NCBI GenBank assembly: GCA_016938235.1
Contig: JAFGVA010000063.1
Coordinates: 1 to 56,009 of the forward strand
Direction: 5' to 3'
DNA: 56,009 bases
From: Bacteroidales bacterium
GTDB lineage: Bacteria > Bacteroidota > Bacteroidia > Bacteroidales > UBA10428
Position 1 is the first letter of the stretch; each line of letters starts with the position of its first letter. This document shows, piece after piece, positions 26,001 through 34,121 of this stretch. The translations under genes and the position numbers were made by a program. Below the pieces are notes generated by a model that saw nothing but the letters and a program-made list of their open reading frames with translations, had not been told where the DNA came from and searched no databases.

Positions 26001-26157
26001 TTACCACAAAATCTCGGGCATGGATCCTGAAACCAACTCATATGGTAACGAAAATGCAGCAGTTCCAATGTCGTACCAAATGAGACGTATTTTAACTGTT
26101 GGTGCAAATACGCCTTCTACTAAAAATTTCATATTCGGTATTAATGCAACATTTTAA
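23095..26157 (+). CDS. SusC/RagA family TonB-linked outer membrane transporter (pair 1)
   Basis: A 1020-residue TonB-dependent transporter that, with its SusD partner, imports glycans or peptides across the outer membrane. Order: signal peptide (to about residue 22), a carboxypeptidase-regulatory-like beta domain (SGKVTDGNTGEPLPGVNVVV), TonB box with VVVGYGTQRKEAVTGSV, plug domain (IRIRGTRSLSADNNPLIVLDG and DILKDASATAIYGSRGANG), and a long 22-strand barrel ending in a terminal Phe (IFGINATF). It is complete. The susD gene starts three bases after its stop. No glycoside hydrolase, anti-sigma or two-component gene is adjacent, so the substrate cannot be guessed. Confidence 0.96.
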   Translation: MKKITTFLVLIFLGSLQLMYSQDQSVSGKVTDGNTGEPLPGVNVVVAGTTNGTITDIDGAYTIQNVPADASISFSFVGYLTETIAVAGQSNLSVNLIPDITALSEVVVVGYGTQRKEAVTGSVASIGGDEIRAVASSNITQALQGRLPGVQLSQTSSKPGAEMQIRIRGTRSLSADNNPLIVLDGIPFSGSIGDINPSDIKSIDILKDASATAIYGSRGANGVILLTTNKGRKDQKPQVTYNGYYGWKKAIKVPMMNGAEYSELRDLTQKYPTGEDESDDMDTDWQDLFYRTGIVNSQDVGMSGGTEKGSYNFGVGYYEDQAVIPTQQYKRISVRAALDQEINKYLKVGFMTNNNYNITEGNQIGMYTPLSLSPLIDPYNEDGSYKRNVKMAVDETWLYTRDIIEEIGERWVDETRAYGTYNSFYGEVKIPGIEGLKYRVNTGLDLRMSNSGRFTGQGVNSTNPDNESSANVDNRLTTHWVIENLLTYDRTIAKKHNINIVGLYSAEETMYNRSYIAVRNIPEEGFQFYNLGYAEGDITIAPSQQDYQKSGLISWMGRAMYDYDGRYMLSATLRSDGSSRLAPGYKWHTYPAVSAGWNIAKESFMENVNLIDRLKIRAGYGQTSNQAVAPYATLGRLSTVPYNFGADVNALGAYVSSPFNPELGWEYSETKNIGVDFSMLNSRLSGTVEYYITDTKDLLFNLNLPPTAGVSSITKNIGATQNKGFEFSLNGVILDKPDGLRWDAGINIYSNNNAITSLASGQERDDANGWFVGYPINSIFDYKPVGLWQEEDADLLALLEPGSTNIPGMIRVEYTGEYNEDGTPERRITEEDRQIMSLDPDFLGGFNTVLSYKGLDLNIVGTFQRGGLLISSLYSSSGYLNMLSGRRNNVSVDYWTPENTDATFPNPLGPTTGDNPKYGSTMGYFDGSYLKIRTISLGYSIDQNVLKSTGIQKLRVYFSVQNPLVLFSPYHKISGMDPETNSYGNENAAVPMSYQMRRILTVGANTPSTKNFIFGINATF

Positions 26158-26160
26158 AAA

Positions 26161-28116
26161 ATGAAAATAATGAAACGATTTTATATATATACTATAATAG
26201 GAGTTACTCTGCTTATGCTTTTTGCAGGGTGCGAAGATATTTTAGTTGAACAGCCACGAAGTTTATATACCCCCGAATCCTTCAAAACCGAGAAAGGTGT
26301 TCAGGCTGGATTAACTGCCTTATATGCCAGACAGCGTCAATATATTCACAACGGCTACTACTATAACGCTGGTATAACTGGTACCGATGAAGCTACTTAT
26401 GGTCAAAGCGCTGACAATAATTTTAAGGTTATGGATTATTCCGGCGCAGCAGTGCTTGATCCAACAAATTGCCCAGCTAACGGATTGTGGGGAAATGCTT
26501 TTATAGCCATTAACACTGCAAGTGGTGTTATTGAGAATGGTGTTGAAGTTGGCATTACGGATTCACTATTAGCTGAAGCCTATTTTTTCAGAGGTTTTAA
26601 TTATTTTTCTCTGGTTCAAACGTTTGGTGGTGTACCTTTAGATTTAGGTGCAGGCGAACTTAAGTTTAATACTTCAAGCGCAAGAACATCTGTTCGAAAT
26701 ACAGTTCCTGAAGTATACACAAGAGGAATATTTCCAGACCTTGAAAAAGCTGTTGCTGATCTGCCAGAATATCAACGTGTAACAGGTAGTGTTACCAAAA
26801 CTGTTGCAAGACTGTTTCTGGCAAAAGCATACCTTACCTATGCATGGTGGTTAGAGAATCCGAATAACATTCCTACTTATCCTGAGGCATCTCGTGTTGA
26901 TCCGGCCGGTCATGATGCCCAATACTATTTCCAACAGGCTTACAATGTTGCAACAGAAGCTATAGATAATCCTGGTCCATACTACTTACAGGAAACCTTT
27001 TATGATGTGAATGTTGGATCAAATGATCGGAATATGGAAATTTTATTTTATGCCGATCATACCGAATCAAGTGAGTATTATAACGATCAGGGCGATATGA
27101 GTTATTCAAGCGGTGAAATGCATCACAACTTTGCCGTTTGGATGATGACCTGGAATTACACCCTCATCAGAAGTTTAAATGAATCTGGAGAACAGATAAG
27201 TTCGGTAGTAAGAGAAGCCGTTCAAGAATTAGGTCGTCCATGGACACGTATGGCTCCACCCATTAATGTATTTACAAATACTTTTGCCGATAAAACAAAT
27301 GACTCAAGATACGATGGTACCTTTCAAACTGTATATCGTGGGAACTGGAATAAAGAGGACGGCAACACATACAATTCTCTTATAAATGCAAACGGTATGG
27401 AAGTTTTTCCGGGTGATGCTATACTAACGTTTTTAGATGAGGATCCGGCTACTCCGATTGAATACCCTGCAATGGCAGGAGACAATGGAGTTGGCGCCGG
27501 TACTTTACCCGGAAGATCAGACTGGGTAATAAGTCCCTCTGGCATAAGCAGAATTGTTTATCCAGGTCTTTGGAAACTTGGAACTTATCGTACAGATAAT
27601 GCCGGTGGATTAGGCTCGCCAAACGGAGGTATAACTCGTCCGTTTAATATTGCCAAGTTTTCGGAACTTTATTTTATTGCTGCAGAAGCTGCGGTGAAAG
27701 GGGCAACAACTTCTTCAGGAAAAACTGCAAGAGAACTAATTAATGTGATACGGGCAAGAGCAGGAAAGTGGAAATATGACAATGGCGAAAACGCAGAGAA
27801 AATTGAAGATCACAGTGCGGAAATGACTGCAGCAACACCTGCTACTATTGACATTGATTATATATTATTGGAACGCTCACGTGAATTTTTCGCAGAAGGT
27901 GGCCGTTGGTTTGACCTGGTACGTACACAAAAATGGACAGAATATGCTTCGTCTTATCAAATTTGTGGAGACAGTTACGGACAACATACAGCTGTAACAG
28001 TTGAAAGAACAATTGAACCTTACCACTATTTACGTCCTATACCACAAAGCCAGATTGATGGTATGGAAATGACTGAGGATGAAAAAGCTGCCTATCAAAA
28101 TCCGGGATATGAATAG
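26161..28116 (+). CDS. SusD/RagB family surface lipoprotein (pair 1)
   Basis: A 651-residue lipoprotein that forms the lid of the SusC transporter. The signal sequence ends LMLFAGCEDI with the acylated Cys near residue 21, and the following acidic pair suits surface export. Typical features are AEAYFFRGFNYFSLVQTFGGVP (tetratricopeptide-like helix), ARLFLAKAYLTYAWW, and at the C-terminus LLERSREFFAEGGRWFDLVRT and the closing LRPIPQSQID...QNPGYE. The start may be Met1 or Met4. It ends before a strong terminator, so susC-susD forms a two-gene unit. Confidence 0.95.
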   Translation: MKIMKRFYIYTIIGVTLLMLFAGCEDILVEQPRSLYTPESFKTEKGVQAGLTALYARQRQYIHNGYYYNAGITGTDEATYGQSADNNFKVMDYSGAAVLDPTNCPANGLWGNAFIAINTASGVIENGVEVGITDSLLAEAYFFRGFNYFSLVQTFGGVPLDLGAGELKFNTSSARTSVRNTVPEVYTRGIFPDLEKAVADLPEYQRVTGSVTKTVARLFLAKAYLTYAWWLENPNNIPTYPEASRVDPAGHDAQYYFQQAYNVATEAIDNPGPYYLQETFYDVNVGSNDRNMEILFYADHTESSEYYNDQGDMSYSSGEMHHNFAVWMMTWNYTLIRSLNESGEQISSVVREAVQELGRPWTRMAPPINVFTNTFADKTNDSRYDGTFQTVYRGNWNKEDGNTYNSLINANGMEVFPGDAILTFLDEDPATPIEYPAMAGDNGVGAGTLPGRSDWVISPSGISRIVYPGLWKLGTYRTDNAGGLGSPNGGITRPFNIAKFSELYFIAAEAAVKGATTSSGKTARELINVIRARAGKWKYDNGENAEKIEDHSAEMTAATPATIDIDYILLERSREFFAEGGRWFDLVRTQKWTEYASSYQICGDSYGQHTAVTVERTIEPYHYLRPIPQSQIDGMEMTEDEKAAYQNPGYE

Positions 28117-28183
28117 CCCCGGGATTAAAATTTAAATAAGCTAAAGACTTGCTTAGATATATAATTATCTCGTAAATATTATA

Positions 28184-28215
28184 AATCCTGCCCGGTATAT
28201 GGGCAGGATTTTTTT
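28184..28215 (+). terminator. Intrinsic terminator after susC/susD pair 1
   Basis: AATCCTGCCC and GGGCAGGATT form a perfect 10-bp stem around a 7-base loop, followed by TTTTT. Confidence 0.92.
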
Positions 28216-28327
28216 CTTGAACTCTAACAGAACCTGATTTTTATTTTCCATTTTTTATACAAACTTATATCTTACTATAATCTGTCAAAGTTGATCTTAT
28301 TAAATGGCATTATTACAGATACAAATC

Positions 28328-29245
28328 CTATTCTGATTTATAATATTTCTTTATTTCATCGACAATAGTTACTGGTTGATAATCAAACAAAGCAACAAGT
28401 TTTGCATGTTCAGCCGGAATCTGATTTGTTAACTCCGTAGGAAAGTTATTTAATAACTTCAGGCTTTTGTACAAATAACGCACAAATGGAATAAAGGGTT
28501 TTATTAAAAATGAAACAATATTTATTGCTGTCAGAGGTATTTTAGAATGTTTTACTTCCTGTGCGGTAACTTCTGAAATCAAGGCAGCTACCTGCGGAAA
28601 GGACAAAGCTTCAGGGCCGGTAAGTTTTATTCGTTTTCCAGCTAAATCATCTCGTAAAGCAGTTTGAGCAGCGATTTCTCCAACATCTTCAGAAGAAATA
28701 CTTGGTATGGGTTTATAACCACCACCAGGAACTACCATTTTTCCATTCTTTGCAAAAGCGAAAAAAATATCCATAGCCGGAGCTAATCCAAGTATTGTCC
28801 AGTTAAAATCCGATTCTTTTATTTTCGATTCAATTTCAAGTTTTACAGCTCCAAATTCACTTATCTTAAGTTTCTTCAAAACATCTTCCCGGATATCATA
28901 GCCTGAAAGGTATATTAGTCTGGATATCTTTGCCTTTTTTGCTTCATCCATAATTGCTAAAACTGCATCGTGTTCAATCAATTTCATCTTACGAATAAGA
29001 TTTCTTTTCATGGCCGACAAGCTGATAATAACGCATGAAACACCTTTTAGTGATGCTTCAATTGTTTCTTGATTTGTTACATCCCCTTGAATTAATTCAA
29101 CTTTTTCGCCTAAGATTTTCCCGGCCGATTCTGTATTTCGGGTTAAAACCCGAACAGACTGCTCTTTAGCAATAAGTTTCTGTACTATTTTACGACCATA
29201 ATGGCCTGTACCACCAAAAACTACTATTTTACCTATGGAATTCAT
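28328..29245 (-). CDS. NmrA-like/atypical SDR NAD(P)-binding protein
   Basis: A 305-residue cytoplasmic protein with an N-terminal Rossmann fold. VVFGGTGHYGRKIV gives the GxxGxxG dinucleotide motif of atypical short-chain dehydrogenases, RVLTRN suggests NADP preference, and GDVTNQETIEASLKGV is the usual adenine-loop region. The catalytic Tyr/Lys pair of classical SDRs is not convincingly placed (SRLIYLSGYD only), so it may be a redox sensor or epimerase-like protein, as in NmrA relatives. The C-terminal half has two hydrophobic segments but no clear membrane helix. It lies 40 bases downstream of the ABC export operon on the same strand and may be its last gene. Confidence 0.85.
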   Translation of the reverse strand: MNSIGKIVVFGGTGHYGRKIVQKLIAKEQSVRVLTRNTESAGKILGEKVELIQGDVTNQETIEASLKGVSCVIISLSAMKRNLIRKMKLIEHDAVLAIMDEAKKAKISRLIYLSGYDIREDVLKKLKISEFGAVKLEIESKIKESDFNWTILGLAPAMDIFFAFAKNGKMVVPGGGYKPIPSISSEDVGEIAAQTALRDDLAGKRIKLTGPEALSFPQVAALISEVTAQEVKHSKIPLTAINIVSFLIKPFIPFVRYLYKSLKLLNNFPTELTNQIPAEHAKLVALFDYQPVTIVDEIKKYYKSE

Positions 29246-29285
29246 ATTGTGATGTGTTTAGATTTAAGTAATTTTCAATTCTTTT

Positions 29286-30401
29286 TCAGGAAGTTTTACG
29301 ATATCTCCATACAGCAAGTGTATTGGTAACAATTCCGTAAATAAACATAATAAGCATCTCAAAGCGGATATCGTGGATATTTGAACCTTTCAGTAATACC
29401 ATTCGAATAACCCTGCTGCAATACGCTAAGGGGTTAAACCAGTTTATTACCTGCCCCCATCGTGGCATATTTTCTACCGGGGTAAAAAGGCCACTCATCA
29501 GAACAAATATCATAACAAAGAAAAAGGATACAAACAGCACCTGTTGCTGGGTATTCGAGATGGTTGAAATAAACAAACCTATTCCGAGTATTGCAAAAAG
29601 GTATATTAGTGTAAACAGGAAAAGCGTTGACAGACTCCCCACAAAAGGAACATTATACAGGAGCTTTGCCAAAACCAGTCCAAACGACAGGTCGAACAGT
29701 CCAATAATTAAAAATGGAATGAGCTTGCCCAGAATAAACTGGTATTTCTGAATAGGTGAAACGTTAAGTTGTTCAATCGTACCACTCTCCTTCTCCTTAA
29801 CCAGGTTCATGCCGGTCATAAACCAGGCTATAACTGTAATAAGTATAGCTAAAATTCCCGGAGCCATGAATATTTTATAATTCATATTGGGATTGAACCA
29901 ATAACGTGAGCTTATTTTTATGGCTTGTACAACACCTTGTGTAAAGCCAAGTTCTTCTATCAGAAGTTCTTTGCTATAGCTCATTACGGTTGCCCTGCAA
30001 TAAGCCAGGGCTAGTTCACCGGCTGTTCCGTTTACTGCATCAATCAGAAATTGAACTTTCGCATTCTGATCGCGATGTATGGAGGCCTCAAATTTTTGTG
30101 GAATCACCATTGCTAAATCAACCGTTCCTTCATCAAGCACAGCTTTTATTTCATTTTCGGTTAACTGCTTTTTATGAACCGTAAAAAATGTGCTTCCCCG
30201 AAATTTATTTATTAACTCAGTAGATGCAGAACTTCCGTCCCTGTCAACAACCAGCAGATCGATATGCTTTATCTCGAATGTTGCAGCATATACCAGAATT
30301 ACCATTTGAATAATAGGAATAGCAAATATGGCTTTCCCCATAAACTTGTCCCTGAAAATCTGGAGAAACTCCTTTTGTATAATATAAATAATGGTTCTCA
30401 T
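29286..30401 (-). CDS. ABC-2 type transporter permease (YbhR-like)
   Basis: A 371-residue inner-membrane permease: one N-terminal helix (AIFAIPIIQMVILVYAATFE), a large periplasmic domain of about 150 residues, then five clustered helices (ILAILITVIAWFMTGMNLV, GLFDLSFGLVLAKLL, LFLFTLIYLFAILGIGLFIS, LFVSFFFVMIFVLMSGLF and a terminal one). KEKESGTIEQLNVSP between helices is the coupling-helix region of the YhiH/YbhR group. The ATG at 30401 was chosen over a TTG four codons earlier. It begins four bases after the paralogous permease, so both are translated from the same transcript and probably form a heterodimer. Confidence 0.92.
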   Translation of the reverse strand: MRTIIYIIQKEFLQIFRDKFMGKAIFAIPIIQMVILVYAATFEIKHIDLLVVDRDGSSASTELINKFRGSTFFTVHKKQLTENEIKAVLDEGTVDLAMVIPQKFEASIHRDQNAKVQFLIDAVNGTAGELALAYCRATVMSYSKELLIEELGFTQGVVQAIKISSRYWFNPNMNYKIFMAPGILAILITVIAWFMTGMNLVKEKESGTIEQLNVSPIQKYQFILGKLIPFLIIGLFDLSFGLVLAKLLYNVPFVGSLSTLFLFTLIYLFAILGIGLFISTISNTQQQVLFVSFFFVMIFVLMSGLFTPVENMPRWGQVINWFNPLAYCSRVIRMVLLKGSNIHDIRFEMLIMFIYGIVTNTLAVWRYRKTS

Positions 30402-30405
30402 ATGA

Positions 30406-31515
30406 TTAATCAAGTCGAATTTTAAACTTCTTTACACTCACCATGATAAAAAACAACAGCATACCAAACATGATGGCGAGGTAATGCCAAATCTGAGCTA
30501 TCCCGGCTCCTTTAAGCATTACATCCTTAACTGCCTGCAGGAACCACCGGGGAGGCATTGCCAAAGAAACAGCCTGTAAAACAACCGGCATGTTTTTCAG
30601 TGGGAAAATAAAGCCTGACAATAAAACTGTTGGAAGCATCATCCCAACCAACGAAATCATCATGGCAATCTGCTGAGTTTTAGAAATGGTTGAAATCATA
30701 ACACCAAGAGTTAAAGCCAGAAGTATAAATAAAGTACCTGTGCCAATAAGCAGGCTTGTTGCACCTCGAACAGGAACACCGAAAACAAAATGGCCAATTA
30801 CAATTATCACCAGCATATCGATAAAAGATAATACCATATATGGAACAACTTTGCCCAGAACAATCTGAAGGGGTCTGAGAGGAGAAACCAACAAAATCTC
30901 CATAGTACCCAGTTCTTTTTCGCGGGCAATAGATACCGATGTCATTAAAGCACACACCAGCATAAGAATCAGGGCCATTGTTCCCGGCACAAACAAATGG
31001 GCCGACTTTAATTCTTCGTTATAGAACATTCTGTATTCTACATCGATAATTGTGGATGCTGCCTGTGTTTTGTTTGATATTTCCTGTTGGTAATCCAGAA
31101 TAATGTTGCGGGTATAAGAATCAAGCAAGGAGGCAATATTCGGGTCACTGGCATCGGTAATGATCTGAACTGCACCTGCTCCATCGTGAACTATATTTCT
31201 GCCAAAATTATTTTCGATTACCAATACCTCTTTCACCTGGCCGGAACGAAAGGCTTGCTCAATCTGGTTTATATTCGACAATTCTGTTTCGAGTATGAAA
31301 TAGTCTGATGCAAGTATTTTATTTACCAGACCTTCAGACAGGTCGTCTCTTGAGAAATCAAGTATTGCAATTTTTGCATCCTTTATTTCGGTAGAGATAA
31401 CAAATCCAAACAACAGTAACTGAATAACAGGAATGGCAAAAAGCACAAAAACTGTTCTCGGATCCCTGATCAAGTGTCTGAATTCTTTTATCACAAATGC
31501 TTTAAACCTGTTCAT
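30406..31515 (-). CDS. ABC-2 type transporter permease (YbhS-like)
   Basis: A 369-residue paralogue of the next gene with the same layout: an N-terminal helix (VFVLFAIPVIQLLLFGFVI), a periplasmic domain (about residues 40-170) and five C-terminal helices, with REKELGTMEILLVSPLRP in the cytoplasmic loop. Together with its partner it would form the membrane pore of the exporter. The start codon overlaps the stop of the ATPase gene by one base (TAATG), the signature of tight translational coupling. Order permease-permease after two ATPases matches E. coli ybhF-ybhS-ybhR. Confidence 0.93.
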   Translation of the reverse strand: MNRFKAFVIKEFRHLIRDPRTVFVLFAIPVIQLLLFGFVISTEIKDAKIAILDFSRDDLSEGLVNKILASDYFILETELSNINQIEQAFRSGQVKEVLVIENNFGRNIVHDGAGAVQIITDASDPNIASLLDSYTRNIILDYQQEISNKTQAASTIIDVEYRMFYNEELKSAHLFVPGTMALILMLVCALMTSVSIAREKELGTMEILLVSPLRPLQIVLGKVVPYMVLSFIDMLVIIVIGHFVFGVPVRGATSLLIGTGTLFILLALTLGVMISTISKTQQIAMMISLVGMMLPTVLLSGFIFPLKNMPVVLQAVSLAMPPRWFLQAVKDVMLKGAGIAQIWHYLAIMFGMLLFFIMVSVKKFKIRLD

Positions 31516-32255
31516 TACCTTACAATTTTCAAAAACAAATCGAACATATTATCTACTTTATATGCTGCTTTCAGCATATTTGGACTGTTCAAAGCAACAA
31601 TTTTACCCTTATCCATAATTGATACCCGGTTGCAATATTCTGCCTCGTCCATATAGTGGGTTGTCACAAAAACTGTTGTACCCTTCTGTACCGTCTTAAA
31701 AATTTGTTCCCAGAAATTCCTTCGCGCTACCGGATCAACCCCACTTGTAGGCTCATCAAGAAAAACTATACCGGGATTATGGAACGTGGCAATGCTGAAT
31801 GCCAGTTTTTGTTTCCACCCCAGAGGCAAGTCGCTAATCAGTCGATCTTTATATTTTATTAAGCCTACCTCGGCCAGGGCATCCATCATTCGTGGCATAA
31901 TTTCTTTTTGAGGAACCCTGTAAACGCCTGCATAAAATCTGAAATTCTCTTTAATTGTTAAATCTTCGTATAAAGAGAATTTCTGGCTCATATAACCAAT
32001 GTTTCTTTTAATTAATTCTGTTTGCGTGTATACATCGAAGCCTGCCACCTTAATTTCGCCGGAAGTTGGAATGGATAAGCCGCTCAAAATTTTTATCGCC
32101 GTAGTTTTACCGGCCCCGTTTGCCCCCAGAAAACCAAAAATCTCACCCTTAAAAACTTCAAAGTTAAGGTTATCGTTGGCAACAAAACCTCCAAACTTTT
32201 TCACCATATTTTTCACGGTGATTACGGGCTCTGTTCTTGTTTGTAATTCTGCCAT
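31515..32255 (-). CDS. ABC transporter ATPase, equivalent to the C-terminal half of YbhF
   Basis: A 246-residue nucleotide-binding protein. Walker A is FLGANGAGKTTAIK, Q-loop YMSQKFSLYEDL, Walker B VFLDEPTSGVDP and the switch His VTTHYMDEAEYC. The signature motif is the altered LPLGWKQKLA instead of LSGGxxQ, as in the second ATPase domain of YbhF/RbbA-type proteins. In E. coli both ATPase domains are in one YbhF polypeptide; here they are separate genes three bases apart. The pair would therefore have one consensus and one degenerate site and act as a heterodimer with the two permeases. Confidence 0.94.
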   Translation of the reverse strand: MAELQTRTEPVITVKNMVKKFGGFVANDNLNFEVFKGEIFGFLGANGAGKTTAIKILSGLSIPTSGEIKVAGFDVYTQTELIKRNIGYMSQKFSLYEDLTIKENFRFYAGVYRVPQKEIMPRMMDALAEVGLIKYKDRLISDLPLGWKQKLAFSIATFHNPGIVFLDEPTSGVDPVARRNFWEQIFKTVQKGTTVFVTTHYMDEAEYCNRVSIMDKGKIVALNSPNMLKAAYKVDNMFDLFLKIVR

Positions 32256-32258
32256 TAG

Positions 32259-33173
32259 TTAATTCACCTTTACAGTTTCCATTAAATCAATAAAAATATC
32301 TTCGATTCCGGGTTCTATAACCTGCAAAGAGATGTTTGAATGATTTCTTGATTCAAGGTATGTTCCAAGATCATTTATATTCAGTTCCGGATTACTGTCG
32401 GTATAGTGAAGGTATTGTCCGAAGGCAAAAGCATGAAGTACAGTCGGGTATGCTCTTAAATCGGTTAAAAGCCTGTAGTTATTATCTGAACCAATGCTAT
32501 AAACCTTTTTGTTGTAATTTTTTATGATATTACCGGGTGAATCGACAGAAAGTATATTTCCTTCCTGAATTAATGCTACCCTGTCGCACAGTAAAGCTTC
32601 ATCCATGTATGGGGTTGAAACGATAATAGTTATTCCCCTGGCTTTTAATCCATCCAGCAACTCCCAGAATTCCTTGCGCGATACAGCATCTACACCGGTT
32701 GTTGGTTCATCGAGAATTAATATGCGGGGCCTGTGAATCAGCGCACAGGATAAAGCCAGTTTTTGCTTCATCCCACCCGATAATTTTCCGGCTAACCTGT
32801 CTTTAAAAGGTTCAATCTGAATGTATATATCTTTTATCAATTCATAATTCTCTTTCAATGTGGTTCCAAAAACCGAAGCAAAAAAATCAAGATTTTCCTC
32901 AACCGACAGATCGGTATAAAGAGAAAACCTTCCGGGCATATAACCGGTAATTTGCCTGATTTCGCGATACTGTTTAACCACATCATAATCGAAAACCTTA
33001 AGACTACCACAATCGGGCAATAATAAAGAAGCAATTATTCTGAACAAACTGGTTTTACCTGCCCCGTCGGGACCAATGAATCCAAAAAGTTCTCCATCGT
33101 TAATATTAAAAGACACCGATTTTAAAGCCTGGTTTTCTTGGTATGATTTCGATATGTTTTCTGCAATAATCAT
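32259..33173 (-). CDS. ABC transporter ATPase, equivalent to the N-terminal half of YbhF
   Basis: A 304-residue nucleotide-binding protein: Walker A FIGPDGAGKTSLFR, Q-loop YMPGRFSLYTDLS (Gln replaced by Gly, as in YbhF-N relatives), signature KLSGGMKQKLALS, Walker B ILILDEPTTGVDAV and switch region VSTPYMDEALLC, where the usual His is Pro. The last 80 residues form an extra C-terminal domain seen in this exporter class. The start overlaps the stop of the fusion-protein gene by one base (TAATG). Lack of the switch His suggests that catalysis is shared with the partner ATPase. Confidence 0.93.
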   Translation of the reverse strand: MIIAENISKSYQENQALKSVSFNINDGELFGFIGPDGAGKTSLFRIIASLLLPDCGSLKVFDYDVVKQYREIRQITGYMPGRFSLYTDLSVEENLDFFASVFGTTLKENYELIKDIYIQIEPFKDRLAGKLSGGMKQKLALSCALIHRPRILILDEPTTGVDAVSRKEFWELLDGLKARGITIIVSTPYMDEALLCDRVALIQEGNILSVDSPGNIIKNYNKKVYSIGSDNNYRLLTDLRAYPTVLHAFAFGQYLHYTDSNPELNINDLGTYLESRNHSNISLQVIEPGIEDIFIDLMETVKVN

Positions 33174-34096
33174 TATTTCGAATCCGTTACCTGGTTAAAC
33201 CTGATTTCTCCCGGCATATTTATTTTAATTAAGCCATCGTTTTTTACTTTTACTTTAATGGCATAAACCTGGCTTAAGCGTTCTTCTTTAGTCTGAATAT
33301 TTTTGGGTGTAAATTCAGCCTCGGAAGATATCCAGCTAATAAAACCTCTGTAATGTGTTAAATCGCCCTCAAGGTTATCGATGCTGACTGTTAGCTCCTG
33401 CCCTGTTTTTAATGCCGACAATTGCTGCTCCGACACATAGGCTTTTAGTTCCATTTCCTCAAGCTTTGCAAGTTTAAGTATAGCTTTACCAGCACCTGTT
33501 ACCTCTCCTGTCTCGGCATATTTTTCTATTATTGTTCCATTTGAAGGCAAATATATTTTTGTTCTGCGCAGCATATCTTTTGCCTGTGCTATTCCTGCTT
33601 CAAAAGCTTTTACTTCAGCCTGAATCGAAGCCAGGTTTGTTTTCACAAGATTGATTTGTCTGTCAAGAATATCAATCTGACCAGTTAAATCATCAAACTG
33701 CTTTTGGGTTGCAGCACCATCTTTTAACATATTGCTTATTCTTTCCACGTCTTTTTCGAGTAAAGTTTTCTGTTTTTCATAAACCGAAACCTGTGCCAGA
33801 ACATTAGCTTTTTTAGCAAGGGCTGCCTGTTTCTTTGATTCCAGTTCATCGACCTTCAGCATATACTGAACAGAATCTATCTCAACTGCAAGCTGGCCAG
33901 TTGTACCCTTCTCTCCTTCATCAAAAAGAACATTAACAATTCTTCCGGGTACTTCTGAGGTTATAAAGATTTCTGTGGCCTGGAAATTACCGTATGCATC
34001 TGCCTTGTGATTATTCGAATTACATGCAGAAACTAAAATTGTTGCTACAAATAAACTATAGAACAATATCCTGTTTGTGTGTATCGTGCTATTCAT
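33173..34096 (-). CDS. HlyD-family membrane fusion lipoprotein (YbhG-like)
   Basis: A 307-residue periplasmic adaptor linking the ABC exporter to the outer-membrane channel. The signal ends LVSACNSN with a lipobox Cys near residue 25, so unlike YbhG it is lipid-anchored. A biotinyl-lipoyl-like half (EVPGRIVNVLFDEGEKGTTGQ) leads into a long coiled-coil hairpin (about residues 75-170, rich in Glu/Lys/Gln/Leu), then the second lipoyl half (LPSNGTIIEKYAETGEVTGAG) and a beta-barrel domain. It is 25 bases downstream of the TolC-like gene and overlaps the ATPase start. Confidence 0.94.
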   Translation of the reverse strand: MNSTIHTNRILFYSLFVATILVSACNSNNHKADAYGNFQATEIFITSEVPGRIVNVLFDEGEKGTTGQLAVEIDSVQYMLKVDELESKKQAALAKKANVLAQVSVYEKQKTLLEKDVERISNMLKDGAATQKQFDDLTGQIDILDRQINLVKTNLASIQAEVKAFEAGIAQAKDMLRRTKIYLPSNGTIIEKYAETGEVTGAGKAILKLAKLEEMELKAYVSEQQLSALKTGQELTVSIDNLEGDLTHYRGFISWISSEAEFTPKNIQTKEERLSQVYAIKVKVKNDGLIKINMPGEIRFNQVTDSK

Positions 34097-34121
34097 TGTT
34101 TTATATCTTTTTTGTTATTAT